Source: Bimuria novae-zelandiae CBS 107.79 (Eukaryota; Ascomycota; Dothideomycetes; Pleosporales; Didymosphaeriaceae). From it: a stretch of 58,317 nt of DNA. Location: contig ML976816.1 in NCBI GenBank assembly GCA_010015655.1, positions 1 through 58,317 of the forward strand, in the 5' to 3' direction. Numbering within the stretch: the first letter of the stretch is position 1; each line of letters starts with the position of its first letter. The translations under genes were made by a program, and so were the position numbers. Below, in pieces: positions 22,624 to 34,339 of this stretch. The notes below the pieces were generated by a model. That model was not told where the DNA came from. It made no database searches and saw nothing but the letters and a program-made list of their open reading frames with translations.

Positions 22624-25600
22624 CTACACTAATAACTTGTGGCGTATATTAGTCATTCCTAGTTGTTTTAAGAATCGCTCGTGCTTGCTACTGTTAGAGA
22701 GAGCCTTTATTAATCTATTAGCGGGCATATTAGCAGTTCCTATCTAGGTAACGTTAATATTTCTAGCTTTAACTTACTCGCGGATCCACATCTGATGTAC
22801 TTTAATATGTCTTAGCTTTGTGTCGAGCTTTTCTTCGTCCTTATTAGCGATAGAGACTGTTTGCTGGTTATCGCAGTATAACGTAGGTCGAACCTCTAGA
22901 TTAAATCTAATAGCTTTAAAGGTGTTTATCCACTAGGATAACTCAGTGCTAGCAGTTAATAGGGCGAATAGTTTAGCTTTAGTAGTCGATTTAGCAACGG
23001 ATCTCATAATTTTTACCTTCTAATTAATAACCATTCCATAGAGCTTAAACACATAGGCAAATAAGCTTCGAGTAGTATTAGGATTATTAGCAAACGCAGC
23101 ATTAGAGGCACTAAAAAATAATAACTCCTTAGCTTCCTTATTATTAATTTAATAAATATAGTTAGCGTTCTTAGAGCGTGCTGTCGTTGCTCTAATTGCC
23201 TAGAATTAAAAGTCGTATAAGTACTACCACATAAACTTGGCAGTAGCAAGATGCTTTTAGCTTAGATTATTTAGATAGCGGGCAAGTATTAAGTGCGTCT
23301 TTGCCATATTAGGCCAGGTAAAGTATAAGATAAAACCCAGACATCTAACTAGGATCTAATATAGGCGGGTACGCTCCTTATTAGGCTTATCCGTGCTGGG
23401 GGGAAGATAAGACTCGCGTAGAGGGACCTTAGGGTGTCGGCTTCCCTAAAGTAGATTGTGATCGTGGCAGGCTTTTACAATATAGGAGTCTTAAATTATC
23501 TAGATCTTGCCTTTTGCATAGTCTCTAATAATGCGTATTCCTAGGAACTAACGTAGTTCTCCTAAGCTCCGTGTCTTGTATCGTTTCATGAATTCGCGTT
23601 TAAACTGTTAATGATATTGCTAATCGCCTTTGCGGAAAAGGACTACGATATTATCCACGTAGTAGAATAGTATTAGCTTGCCATTAGTAAATAGGCAGGG
23701 GATACCTTTTACTTACGTAAAGCCTATATTAACTAGTGTCTTTTTTAGGAGTTTATGCCACAGCGCTGGAGCATCCTTGAGCCTATATAGTGCTCGGCGT
23801 AGTCGCATCATATTGCCTAGCCTGTCTCGGAACCCATCCGGAGTCCAGGCGTAACAGAGTCGGGCAAGATACACATTAAGAAAAGCATTCTTAACATCGT
23901 ACTGGTAGGCAAGGAGCCCGAAAGCGCACATGATAGCGATGAGGAAGCGGAGCGTTCGAGCCGCAAGTGTAGCTGCGTAGGTATTATTCTAAGTTGTCTG
24001 TAAATCTCCTCTCACGACTAGTCGAGCCTTGTAGCTAGTTAAGTAGCCATTAGCATCGAACTTGTACGTGAAAACCCACATTAGTGGTAGAGTCTTAGCA
24101 TTAGGGTAATCCTTTACATTATTCTTTACTCTCTCGAATACGCCTTTGTAAAGCTACTTCTTAATCTCCTTGTCTGTAGCAGCAAACCACTTATTAGCGT
24201 TAGGGCGGGATTTAATCTTAGCCTAGTTCTTTGGTGGTAGTAGCAGGCGATTACGGTGAATCTTTTACTCTTTATTTGGGGGTAACTGCACGATGGCTAT
24301 AGCAAACGTTTACCAGTACAGAGACGCGTGCGTACTAAAGTGGTCCCTAGGCGTATTGTCTCCTCTATCACCTCCTTGACGACGGGACCCTAGAACGATA
24401 TTATCTATAGTAATATTAGGGTTTGTCCGTCCTGGTGCATTATTCTCGCGGCGGTTTGGCGTAGTATCTCCAGGAGTAATCTCTCTCTAGCCTTTTAGTT
24501 GGGAACGATTATGAGTGATAGGTACCAGTGTCTCTCTGGGTGTGGGTAATCCTCTATAGGCCTCCTAATAAATCTGCTCTTTGGTACTATCTGGCCTAGT
24601 ATCCTCTTCTTTATCTTCAGCATTATCCTTAACTCTTGGTTAACGAAGTGTTATGTTACGATAGATCTGCTTAATAACAGGGTCCTCCTCTTTGTCTAAT
24701 AAATTAATATTAAGGATAGTAACCACACGTTGTTCCTCCTTAGTCAAAAGCTGAGGTTCTAGCGGAGAATACTATTATTATCGTAAGAAAACGACGTCTT
24801 GGGTGCGAACAACCCTATCGCTTCCTAGGACCCAGATACGAAAGATATTTATTCCTTTGTATTTAATAAGCCATCTAGTGATCGCTCGTACTTTAAGCTT
24901 GTCACCTTTAGCTATCTTTGTGTTTTAAAATAGAGCCTTTACTCCGATAATATCTACGTGCGCTAGAGATGGCTTTATCTTGCGCATAACTTTATAGGGT
25001 GTTTTCTAACTAGTAACTTCTATTAGTAATCGATTGAGTATGTACATGGCCGTTAAGCACAGCTCGTTTGTTAGCGTCTTAGGCAGATTTGCTGCAATTC
25101 GCAGTATCCTAGCCATTGTGATAATAAGATTACTAGCCTTCTTAGTAAGGCCAGTTATCTCTTCCGCTCTAATAGCACGAGGCTTAACTGCGATGCCTAG
25201 ATCTTTAAAGATATCCCAGAGATTAGCAAAGCCTTTCTTATTATTATAACGAATGTACACAATAATGGCGTTAAATTAAGTACGTATCTGTGCTAGTATT
25301 TATTAAACGGCGCGTGTAAGAGTCTTCTTCTTCTTATTACGAAGAGTCTTCCCTAAATAGTATCTACTATATTAACACATAGCGTGTAAGAGCTACTTAT
25401 CCCCGTTGTAGCAAGCTTCGCTAGTCTTTCGTAGTTATATAAGGTTAATGCTAATACGTTTAAAGGGGCGTGTTGCAGGCTCGCGTTGAGGGCGTCGACT
25501 AATAATCTTAGAGAGCTTTAAGTTAATGCAACTCTTACATTCCTTCTATTACGGGGCCTAGGGGCTAGTAACGAGCTTAATACTATCTACTGCCTGCTCT

Positions 25601-27345
25601 AGGTGTTTAATCGCGCGTCGTCCTGCATGAGCTAGCATCTGATAAGCTTTTATAGGGGTGACTTGTAGAGGCTTACGCTCTATATGGCTTGGCTTAGCTA
25701 ACTTTAATTAAATCGTAAATGTGTATAACTCTAATGCGTTCGGGCGTGTTGCCTTGTTAGAGTTTATAACCCAATGGCCACCCTGCTTATCGAGTGTGCA
25801 GAATATGTCCATTGGAGCGCTCCTCAGATAGAGACAGCTACGTCCCGAGTCGAACTCAATACCAACTGATTGGCAACGTGATAGTGATACTACTGACGTG
25901 AAGAACGTAGGAATAAGTGCTACCCATGTCATAGTCACTTGACGTTCGCCAGTTAGAGTATCAACAAACAGCTTGACATTTCCCCACTCCTGTATCTGCA
26001 GGGCCTGTGTGCCAGCTAGTAGGATGTCGTCTGGTTGTCCCTCTCGGATCTTCTCCCAGGTCTTCGGCCGGTGGTTTGTGACATGTAGATTAGAGCCAGG
26101 ATCCAGTATCCACTTGTTAATTAATGGCGGCGGAGGTTGTCGAATAGCAGCTATACTAAGTAGAGTAATAACCTAAGTTGCGTTCTAACTACCTTGCCAG
26201 TGCATAACTGCTCCTGTTGAGTTTTAAGCGTTTAATAGAGGATAACCAGTGTCTATAGAAAAGTCGTTCTTGTTTATATTATTATTGTTTATAGCATTTG
26301 TCTTATCACTAGCTCTCTTCTTAGCTCCGAATAGAGCTGCGCTGAGAGGGTTGCCTTTACCTAGTTTCCTCACTCTGTCAAATTCGGCTAAAATAGCTGG
26401 GTCGGGCCTCTATCCAGCGGGTCGGAGAGAAGGCACTACGTAGGAACACTGTCTAAACAAGTGCTGTTCTCCGTAGATATAAGTAACTGTACGTTTCTGG
26501 GTGTTGCTGTTGGTGTTTAGACTAGGGCGTCCTAAAACGGCGTACGTTCCAAGTGATAACGCTACAGGGTTTAATGTGCGTCGGAACCGTCGATAGTTCT
26601 CTATTAGTCTAACAGGATCTATATACGGGGTTTCGTTTATCTTAGCTCGCGTGATCTCCTGAATTTCGTGCGTAATAAAGGACTTATTAATTCCTCTAAT
26701 TACTTAAAGAAAGTCCTGCTGTGCTCGATAGTCCTGGACCTTAGGTAGTTTTAGTTTAATTATATCGCGAAGGATAGTAATGTAGCTCTCGTACTAAGCA
26801 TTTATCTTTTGCCGTTGTGGAGCCTTTTTAATCTTGTTATACTGCTTAAGTAACTCATACTTTCGCTCTGCCACTAACATGCAGAATATCTTTTTGAGTT
26901 ATATAAGTTATTCGTACGGTGTTTTAGCATCCTTAATAACCGGGATATGCCTACTGGCGATCGTCCTTGTAATCTCTCGTGTTAGGTTATTGAGAGCGTT
27001 CTTCTTCTTCTACTATACTGCCAGCTTCGTTGCGTAGAACCTATGCCAGAAGGTGTAGTCCTCTCGTTTAGTTCTCGTGAGTTTGTTTGGTTTAATATCA
27101 TCGTCGCCCTGGACAATGCTTAAATCTTCGTTGTCCTTTTTAAATGAGCGTAGTAGTCTCTCCTTAGGTTTCTTATTGTAGATTTTCTTGATAGTATCTA
27201 CTGTCAAATCTGGGTTACAATAGTCCTAGATCTTGTATGCCTCAGCGGTCCTCTTTCGTAGAAAGATCCACTTTGACTAGTCGCTTGGCTTGTTAAGGAT
27301 AATCGTCTCCTTAACGATTAGCTCGTCCTCTTTGTTACTTAACAT
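22624..27345 (-). pseudogene. copia gag-pol polyprotein, stop-riddled
   Basis: The ATG at 27,345 and the stop at 22,624 are exactly 1,574 codons apart, so no net frameshift has occurred. Reading N to C: gag (27,345-26,200); protease active site WILDPGSNLHVTN (about 26,115), where the usual D-S-G is D-P-G; GAG-pre-integrase with HAGRRAIKHLEQ (about 25,630); integrase part GLTKKASNLIITMARILRIA (25,006-25,260); RT with YQYDVKNAFLN and LRRALYRLKDAPALW (23,713-23,931) and the catalytic YYVDN, one residue off the canonical YVDD (about 23,660); and RNase H with SASNAAFANN and a later CDNQQTV segment (22,750-23,130). The family is Ty1/copia (Pseudoviridae-type). Stops at former Gln/Trp codons fit RIP. 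Confidence 0.93.
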
Positions 27346-27451
27346 GGTAAACTAGAGCTCGTCGAGTTAATCTCCGTCGTGGAAAGCGCGTGTGTAGTAA
27401 GTAGGTGGAGTGTAAACTGCAGTCGAATTAAGCGTATACTAGGCTTATAAC

Positions 27452-27600
27452 TATAAGGGATAAGATAGGTAGCAAGTAGGAATAAGAGACTAAGTTAATT
27501 ATAACAGGCTAAACGGAGAAACTGCTTAAGTAGCAGAATCGTAATTAGCATCTAGTCTACATTAGGTTTGTATCATGTGATACCGTACTCCACTCTAACA
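27452..27600 (-). repeat. copia 5' LTR
   Basis: 149 bases matching the LTR at 22,344-22,492. It lies upstream of gag on the minus strand. Immediately inside it, minus-strand sequence beginning GTTATAAGCC is the position of the tRNA primer-binding site. I could not match this to a specific tRNA after RIP. Confidence 0.92.
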
Positions 27601-27605
27601 TATTA

Positions 27606-28390
27606 GTACGTACAGGACTACACGTGGGAAGAACGTGGCTAACACTGGCTAGGTAGTTAGCCCTGTATTAGAGTAACTTACGGCCTGGATTATTAGTATA
27701 CCTAGGAGAAGGTTGGTATAAGAGCCAGCTTTCTTATTTTTCCTTCTAAGCCTGTGCTCGGGCATGCTCTTCTATAAGAAATATTAACTAATAATATAGG
27801 GACTAGCCTACGCTGTTTCCGCTACGCTTCTCTTAGGCCTACTAACGTTATTTTATAGGGGTAGCTAGTATGCTTATAACGCTTCGCTTAATTTAGTGCT
27901 CTTTTATTACTAGAGTCTTAGTCTTACGGGACTCTACGCGTTGCGTAAGGAGGCGAGCTTTATGGCTACGCTTTAAGGCCAGGATAATTAGCAGGTAGCC
28001 TACTACCTACTAGGTAACGTGGCGTCTTTTACTATTATTATAGACTTGGGAAGATCTCTCCTCGCACCTATTTATACCTAGAATAGTTAGGACTAGCTAT
28101 TAGTTATACTTACGCTTAGTAAATGCGTAGGCTTATCCTTAGTCCTCCTCTTACGCTAATAGTCTTACACTACCTGGCTCTAGCTAGGCGCCTACTTTAG
28201 AGCCGCGGTAGTGCTTAACCGCCTATAGAGGGTCTAGTAGCGGTTGTGTCTACCTTAGAAGCCTCTACGCCTGTCCTCTCTAGATCTTGCCACGGCGAAA
28301 GTAGCCTTGCGCGGAGGAGACGACACGGCTAGCTTTTATTATGCCTTAACGCTAAAGCTAACCTTAAAAGCGTTTAGGAAGACGTTATTA
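27606..28390. other. RIP-degraded sequence, right flank of copia
   Basis: This resumes the sequence interrupted by copia (joins to 22,343 through TATTA). Several plus-strand frames look protein-like when TAG is read as Gln, but none is recognisable and they compete in different frames. It could be the upstream part of the DUF3431 gene or a separate lost gene. Confidence 0.4.
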
Positions 28391-29326
28391 CTTAACTACT
28401 ACTACGTTTATGCTTACGCCTCTAGCTTTCTTTAGATTCTTTTTATAGGGGCTATTGCAACCGCGTGGGTTGCGTTTATTATTTTAAGCTTTTTATCTAG
28501 TTACACCTTTAATATTTATCGCGTTACCCCCGTGCTAGATTTTATATTCCGCCTAAGCACCCGCGTGGACATGGTTATTAGTATATATAAGGAGTTACTA
28601 GAAAGCGTTGCTTCTCTACTCTCTTTTCTTTATAATATTTCTACCCTGGCCGGCGCGCGGGTGCACGTGTACGTAAAGATATTTCTTATAAACCTGGCTA
28701 CTATAAAGTAATAAACTAGCGCCTACTAGGTTATTCTGCTCCCTAACGTAGGACGTAAAGGAGAAATCTACCTATACTATATTCTCTCTTGCTAGGACCT
28801 ACTGGCTAAGTACACGCTATTTGTTTAAGCTGGCATGCATAATAAGGAGGCTACCCTTTAACGTATATAATTCTACTTCTATCCTTGGCGGACTGGCATG
28901 CTAAGCTTAGGCTTTATTAGCTATAGCGTAGGGTGTAATAGTATAGATCTATAGGGGTAGAATAATAACTTTAGTATTATCCCTTACGTATACGGGCGCG
29001 TATACTAGAGGCCGTGCGAAAGGATTCTCCTAAGCTATAAGGGCCAGTTTATTATCTTAGTAGAATATATTTATGGGACTAAGCGGGGCCTGTACCGCGA
29101 GTTGCACGCCGCCACTATTAATATAGGTAGTTAGGTATATAAGAAACCCTACTTATAAGGTAGGAAGAATAGTATAAGCGCGCCAGTTCTTGGGTATATA
29201 TTAGAGTGGCTATAAAACGTCCTATTCTAGTGTTTAGACATAGACGTAGCTTAGAAGTGTCCTAGTCTACTAAGCGAGAGGAGGAAAGGAGGTAGTATTA
29301 GTAACTACTAGTGCCTAAATAGGTAG
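28391..29326 (+). pseudogene. DUF3431-family protein relic
   Basis: A 312-codon plus-strand frame stays in phase from 28,391 to 29,326. After an N-terminal hydrophobic anchor (FIGAIATAWVAFIILSFLSS) come the conserved DUF3431 blocks in order: STRVDMVISIYKELLESV, GARVHVYVK, LPNVGRKGEIYLYYI, TLFVQAG, PWRTGMLSLGFISYSVGCNS, ERILLSYKGQFI, ELHAATINIGS, and a terminal CQCLN-like end. This is a fungal family of unknown biochemical function; the anchor suggests a secretory-pathway membrane protein facing the lumen. In-frame TAG/TAA codons (for example in the SAYQVILLPNVG region) kill it. It is the only gene of the 24-kb unique block that I can assign to a family with confidence. Confidence 0.85.
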
Positions 29327-32300
29327 GCGCGGGAGGACCCTGGCCTCTTACCTAATATACTTAAGACCTGGGTGCTAAGTTTCTATATAATAAACTATAG
29401 CGATATCTTAACCTTTTCGTGTCCCTCTTTCTACTTTCTTAGTTTAGTAGGCAAGGGTAGACTTATCCTATAGAAATACTGGCTCCTACTATTTTGGCTT
29501 TCTAGGATATAGACTACTTTGCCTCCTTACTTACTATATAAGGTGCTACCTACGCCGCGCTTTTAGCCTCCTTTTAGTGTTTTTCACGCCACGTAAGAAG
29601 TGCCCTGGAATTAGGGTACTATTTACCCAGCTTGTAAGATAATATAAATCCGTGTCCTACTATTTAGCACTATAGCATGGTTTTATAATAGGGTACGTTA
29701 TTAAATCTTACTACGCTACCTTCCTCTATAGCGCCTATAGTGCTCTACGCTTCTTTAATATAAATTAGTACGCTTACGGCACGGCGTAAAAGAATCTATT
29801 TTTTTTTACTCTAGATAATAAGCACACCTCTCGTATAGAGCTTTTATATATAGTTTATAGAGAATCCTAACCCTATATAGTATATAGTAGCGTAGCTTCT
29901 CCTATCTATCCACGCTGCTCGCTAACAGGATTCTTAAAATAATAAGCTATCTACCTCGCCTGGCAACGCTACTCCCTTAGATTATGCCTACTATAGGCTT
30001 AAACGTTCTCCCTCCTTCGTAGACGCCTAGTCCCTTAGTAGTATTAGTAGCTAGGTTTATTACTACTCTTATAGCTCTCTTCCTCTACGCGCTACTTTTA
30101 TTTCGATATATTAAAAAGCGCATGTAGGCTCGACGTTTTACCACGTAGCGTTAATACTCTCTACCTATACTAAAGAAGGATTACTACCTACACACCATGC
30201 TAGTTTCCTTATTAAAAACCAAGACGGCGCACGGTGCGGCCACGCCTAGCCGCCTAGCTCTAGCCCGGCCGAGCCCTTACTATAGAATCTTTACTATCTT
30301 CTAAGGCGTAGAGGCCCTGGCCACTATCCCATTAGTCGGTTCGGGGACGAGGATCGACCCTAAAGGCGCGATATTACTAAGTAGTGGCCTAGACGCGGAG
30401 GGTGCTTGGCCCAAACCCTTATAGCGAGTCTAGACTAGGCGGGGTGGACTGTTAGAGCGGTGGCTATAGTATAGTTCTAGTAGTTATAGTAGCTAGTACT
30501 CGCGGACAACCTCGTGGTAGAGTTTTCTTAGTAGAGAATAGCTAGGAGAGGATATGGGGCGTGGGCCTATAGCAGAGTCGGTCTAAGTAGCAGCGTATAA
30601 CTATATAGTATTATAGCGTCTACCCTCGCGAGGAAGTTGGCATGTAGTGTAAATAAAATATAAGAGTATTTTTTAGTAAACGACGGCATGCCTACCTGCT
30701 TAGGTAACGATAATAACCCCAGAACTAACGTAGAAAAGGGAAGATAAAAAAGAAAAAAAAGAAAAAAGGTAGTAAGGGCTTCTCTCTTTAGATCCTCTAG
30801 TTCCCGCAGCTAGGAAACCCCCTAACGCCAGGCCCTTAATATAGTAAGGCTTTTCGTGTAGTTATTTACTTAGCCCCTTACTAGTATATATACCTAGTAG
30901 GCTTAGTATCCTATTACTAGCTGCCTCTGCCCTTACGCCCTTTCTTTTATAGTAGGGCTATAGTGCTAGACGCCTAGATTCCCTTTTTAGTTAGCTAAAA
31001 AGGCGCGGGCTGGCGGCTTTCCTACGTGCTGGCTATACCTTTATTTAAGGTATAAGTTAGGGCGTGACGCTACCTACGCCTCTTATTTATAATTTTATAA
31101 ATACTCTCTCTTTCTTTTATTATTTTAAAACGCCGCTTGCGCCTCTTATCTTTATAACGCTAACCTTTCTTTCCCTTTCTTTTTACTAATAATAATTATG
31201 GCTATGTTGGCACGCGTGCGCTAGACGTACTATTCTTTAGCTATAAAACTATGCCTATAAGGTAGAGGGCGTAGGTAGGGTAGCTCTATTCTAACTATTC
31301 CCACGATGGAGCGAGTGCGGCGTTTAGGACTACTATTTAGTATATAAGATAAGACGGGGTATCGCTGGTTAACCACGCCGTCCGTAGTACACCTACACCT
31401 ACTACGCTATCTATAAAACACCTACACTTATACCTACACCTACTATGCCTAACCCGCCGTGTACTTACCCCTTCCTAGTAACGCGAATAGTTTAGGCCTT
31501 GCCTACACGGAGGCTGCCTATAAAGCCCACAACGATACTTTACATGGATAATAGGCCGGTAATTACGTATATTAAGCTAACACCTACTACTATAGAGGAC
31601 CTAGACTATGGTTATTATTATGGCTTGTTACTGCGTCTTGCCCTACACTACCTCTAGCCTACCTATAGCGTTAATTATTGGGTTTATTACGCTAGCTATG
31701 GCTATTTTTCTTTACTTACTACTTCTACTCTATTGCGTTTACCTGCGGATACCTAGCAGGCGCCTGACTACACGGTTTTAATCCCCCCCTACCCGTGTCT
31801 AAAAAGGATTATCCTATAGCTACCCTCTAGACTAAACCTGCCACTATAAAGTAGCACGTGGCTACCCTCCTGGCCCTAGATCTAGCTATTTCCCCTATTA
31901 CCTGCCCGAGTTTTCTTTTTCGGCCGACGCACCACCAGCACGCGAGAGAAACTAGCTTAAATCTAAAGAACGCTTGGCCCTAATTATTATAGCTAGGCTA
32001 TAGTGCCAAGAGGGAGCGCGTGCCAGCGTAGTAGTCGTGGCCTAGCACCTTTAGCCAAGATAGTAGCTAGTACTTATAGCTTAGCTCGCGGTGGACTGTC
32101 TTTAAGAAGGATGGCCTAAAAAGGCGTCTTAAGTGTAAGCTAAGAGCAAGCCTAGGGCTAATAATTAAATTAGTCCTAATAGTGGCATGTAGGTATATAG
32201 TAGTGTAGCTATTTACGCGTGCGTATAAAACTTAATAAGGCGTGCTTAGCATAGTAGGGCCCGACGATAAGAACCTATAACGCCTAGGCACTATAGTGTG

Positions 32301-32765
32301 GCCGTAAAAAGTTTACTAGGCTATCTAGGCATCCCTTACCTCCTCTATAACGTTACAAGTAACGGGGTACTAGTTTAAAAGGTGGACAGGTGGACTAAAG
32401 GTTTAAAAGCTAAATAGGTGGACTAAAGGTTTAAAAGCACTTAAGATATAACGTATAAAAAAGCCCCTATTCGCCCCCATAGTGCCTACGTATAGTACGT
32501 AGGTTAGTAACGTAGCTAATTATTACCGCGCTTATTAGAGGTTGCATACTGCCAAGGGGTACAGTAAACCAGGTAGTAGAATAAATAGGATTGTATTACT
32601 ATTAAGTAGAATAAAGGTGGAGGGGGGAAAGTATTAGAAGAGGAGGAGAAAATAGTTTAAAATAAAAGAAGCACGCTCTTCTATTATTTCTCTATATACT
32701 AAAGTAAATAAGCTACCTAGGACGTTAGCACTATTTTATTTTATTTTATTATTTTCTTCCCTTAC
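29327..32765. other. Degraded region with coding-like stretches, no family recognised
   Basis: Continuation of heavily damaged plus-strand sequence. The frame of the DUF3431 gene continues to about 30,660. Around 30,030-30,120 it gives a hydrophobic segment (VLVARFITTLIALFLYALLL), followed by a Ser/Tyr-rich part. A second stretch at 31,450-31,780 reads YMDNRPVITYIKLTPTT and neighbours. A purine run (GAAGATAAAAAAGAAAAAAA) sits at 30,737-30,768. Short direct repeats of GGTGGACTAAAGGTTTAAAAG occur at 32,391-32,440. I do not recognise any of these. Confidence 0.3.
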
Positions 32766-33480
32766 GTGCACACGCCTAGCGGTCTTAGTATACCCTTACC
32801 CTTTACCTCTACCACGGCCTTATACTATACCGACGCCATGCCCTGGTACCTAATATCCGTAGGGTGGGTCCTATTAGGACCCAGACTATCCTTAGTAACG
32901 TTTGGATATATATTACTAAGTACGATACGCTGTCCTTTGCGGCGTCTCGCCTTTATAATAGCGTGGTACTTAGGATTTATAATCGTCCTAATACGGTTAT
33001 TGGCTGTGGGATCGGCGTTGGGCAAGAGGGTAAAAAGTATAATAGTTACGTAGTGGATCTAGTTAAAGAGTCTCTTTAGAAGTTTATCTATCTATTAGTT
33101 AATAGAGCCAAGGGGATATTAGAAAAAATTACTAAGTATATTATTTATTTCTGCGCTACTTTATGCTTAGCGTCGCGTAGGGGACTATTTACATAAGGTA
33201 GGCCTTACTTAATTAGTATAAGGTAGGGTTAAAAGCGGAGGTCCTGCTTAGCGTGCATGGCGACTTAATGCACTAGGGTACCTAGATAATTTTTATTTTA
33301 CTATTTAGGTTATGGCTATTAGTACTATGGTAATAGGGGCGAGGAAGTGTAGATAAACGCACTCTATCCTTTATATTACCTAAAAATACTATGCCTACTA
33401 TATTAACTACTATTTCTATATATTATAATATGTGCTGGAGGTGCTTATAGTACCTATTTTTATTACTTAAGCCCTGGCCG
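32766..33480 (+). pseudogene. Unrecognised degraded plus-strand gene fragment
   Basis: Overlapping clean frames in two phases suggest one gene with a frameshift. One carries GIGVGQEGKKYNSYVVDLV (32,990-33,060) and continues KFIYLLVNRAKGILEKITK. After a phase change near 33,235 another reads AEVLLSVHGDLMH, then TMPTILTTISIYYNMCWRC (to about 33,430). Stops are mainly TAG/TAA. No family recognised, and no start or end can be fixed. Confidence 0.3.
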
Positions 33481-34339
33481 TAAGTAATAGATGCGCCAAG
33501 AAGGAGGACGCGTAGTAAAAGTAGTTTATAGTTACCTTAGGGTACATGTGGCGCACGCTCTATTATCTTAATGTCTTAAGAAATAGTCTACTTTAAAGGG
33601 GAAACCCGAGAGGTTACGCTGGCTAAAGCAAGTTATAATAAAGAAGCTAGTAGGTAGTAAAATATGGCTGGTTTTCCTTCCTGTGTGCTGTTTAGTACGT
33701 GTTAATAGTGGTATAGGGTGTAAAAGGGGTTACTGGCACCCTAGGGCTCCGCCTAAGCAGAGTTAGATAGTAAGGTCCTAGAATAGGTGGAAACCTGCAG
33801 CATAAATAAAAGGGCCTTATATATAAACGAACAGGCGCGCTACGTTTTCTATATAGATAAAGATTAGTAGGGTTTATAGAGCTACTTTATATATTCGGGT
33901 TGCATACTCCTTAAAATATTAAACACCTTATCTAGGCTGCTTATGCTATGTAATAGTCTTACTACTATACCTAATCGCTAACGTGCCGCCTATGCCTCCT
34001 TAGCTATTCCTAAGTGTTAGGTACGCCTCCTCCTAGATTATGTTACTATAATAGCTACGCCGTTAGGCCATTAGCCTACGCTAACGTCTCTTTACCGCCT
34101 TAGATAGTAATGCGTTAAAACGTAATACGTAGCCACTAGACGTGCTAGGGCACTAGCCACGTAGGCATTTTTTTAGTCGAGTTCCTCTCTTTCCTAAGTA
34201 GTACGTGGCCCCCAAACAAATTCCCCTTTTAGGCTAAGTGTACTAATTTTGGTCTGGGATGCTAGCCAACACTTTTTATTTATACTAAACGCTATCTTTT
34301 TAGGGTTAATAAGCAAGATAGGTCTCTCTGCCTAAAGTA
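33481..34339. other. RIP-degraded intergenic or coding-remnant sequence
   Basis: No recognisable gene. This is where plus-strand coding-like sequence on the left meets minus-strand coding-like sequence on the right, so the two sets of relics are convergent. Confidence 0.35.

Larger units (their letters stand above)
22344..27600 (-). mobile_element. Ty1/copia LTR retrotransposon, complete structure, RIP-damaged
   Basis: A 5,257-base element bounded by two 149-base LTRs, flanked on both sides by the identical 5-base target duplication TATTA (22,339-22,343 and 27,601-27,605). Domains on the minus strand run gag, protease, GAG-pre-integrase, integrase, reverse transcriptase, RNase H, the copia order (integrase before RT). 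The single gag-pol frame is interrupted by many TAG/TAA codons, so it cannot move by itself. Flanking DNA reads much more AT-rich, and the element keeps long stop-free runs (70-85 codons), suggesting it arrived after most damage to its surroundings. Confidence 0.95.

Noticed and set aside
24250..25260. Short plus-strand frames within the copia element (25,034-25,249 and others)
   Set aside because: They are antisense to integrase and protease of the minus-strand gag-pol.
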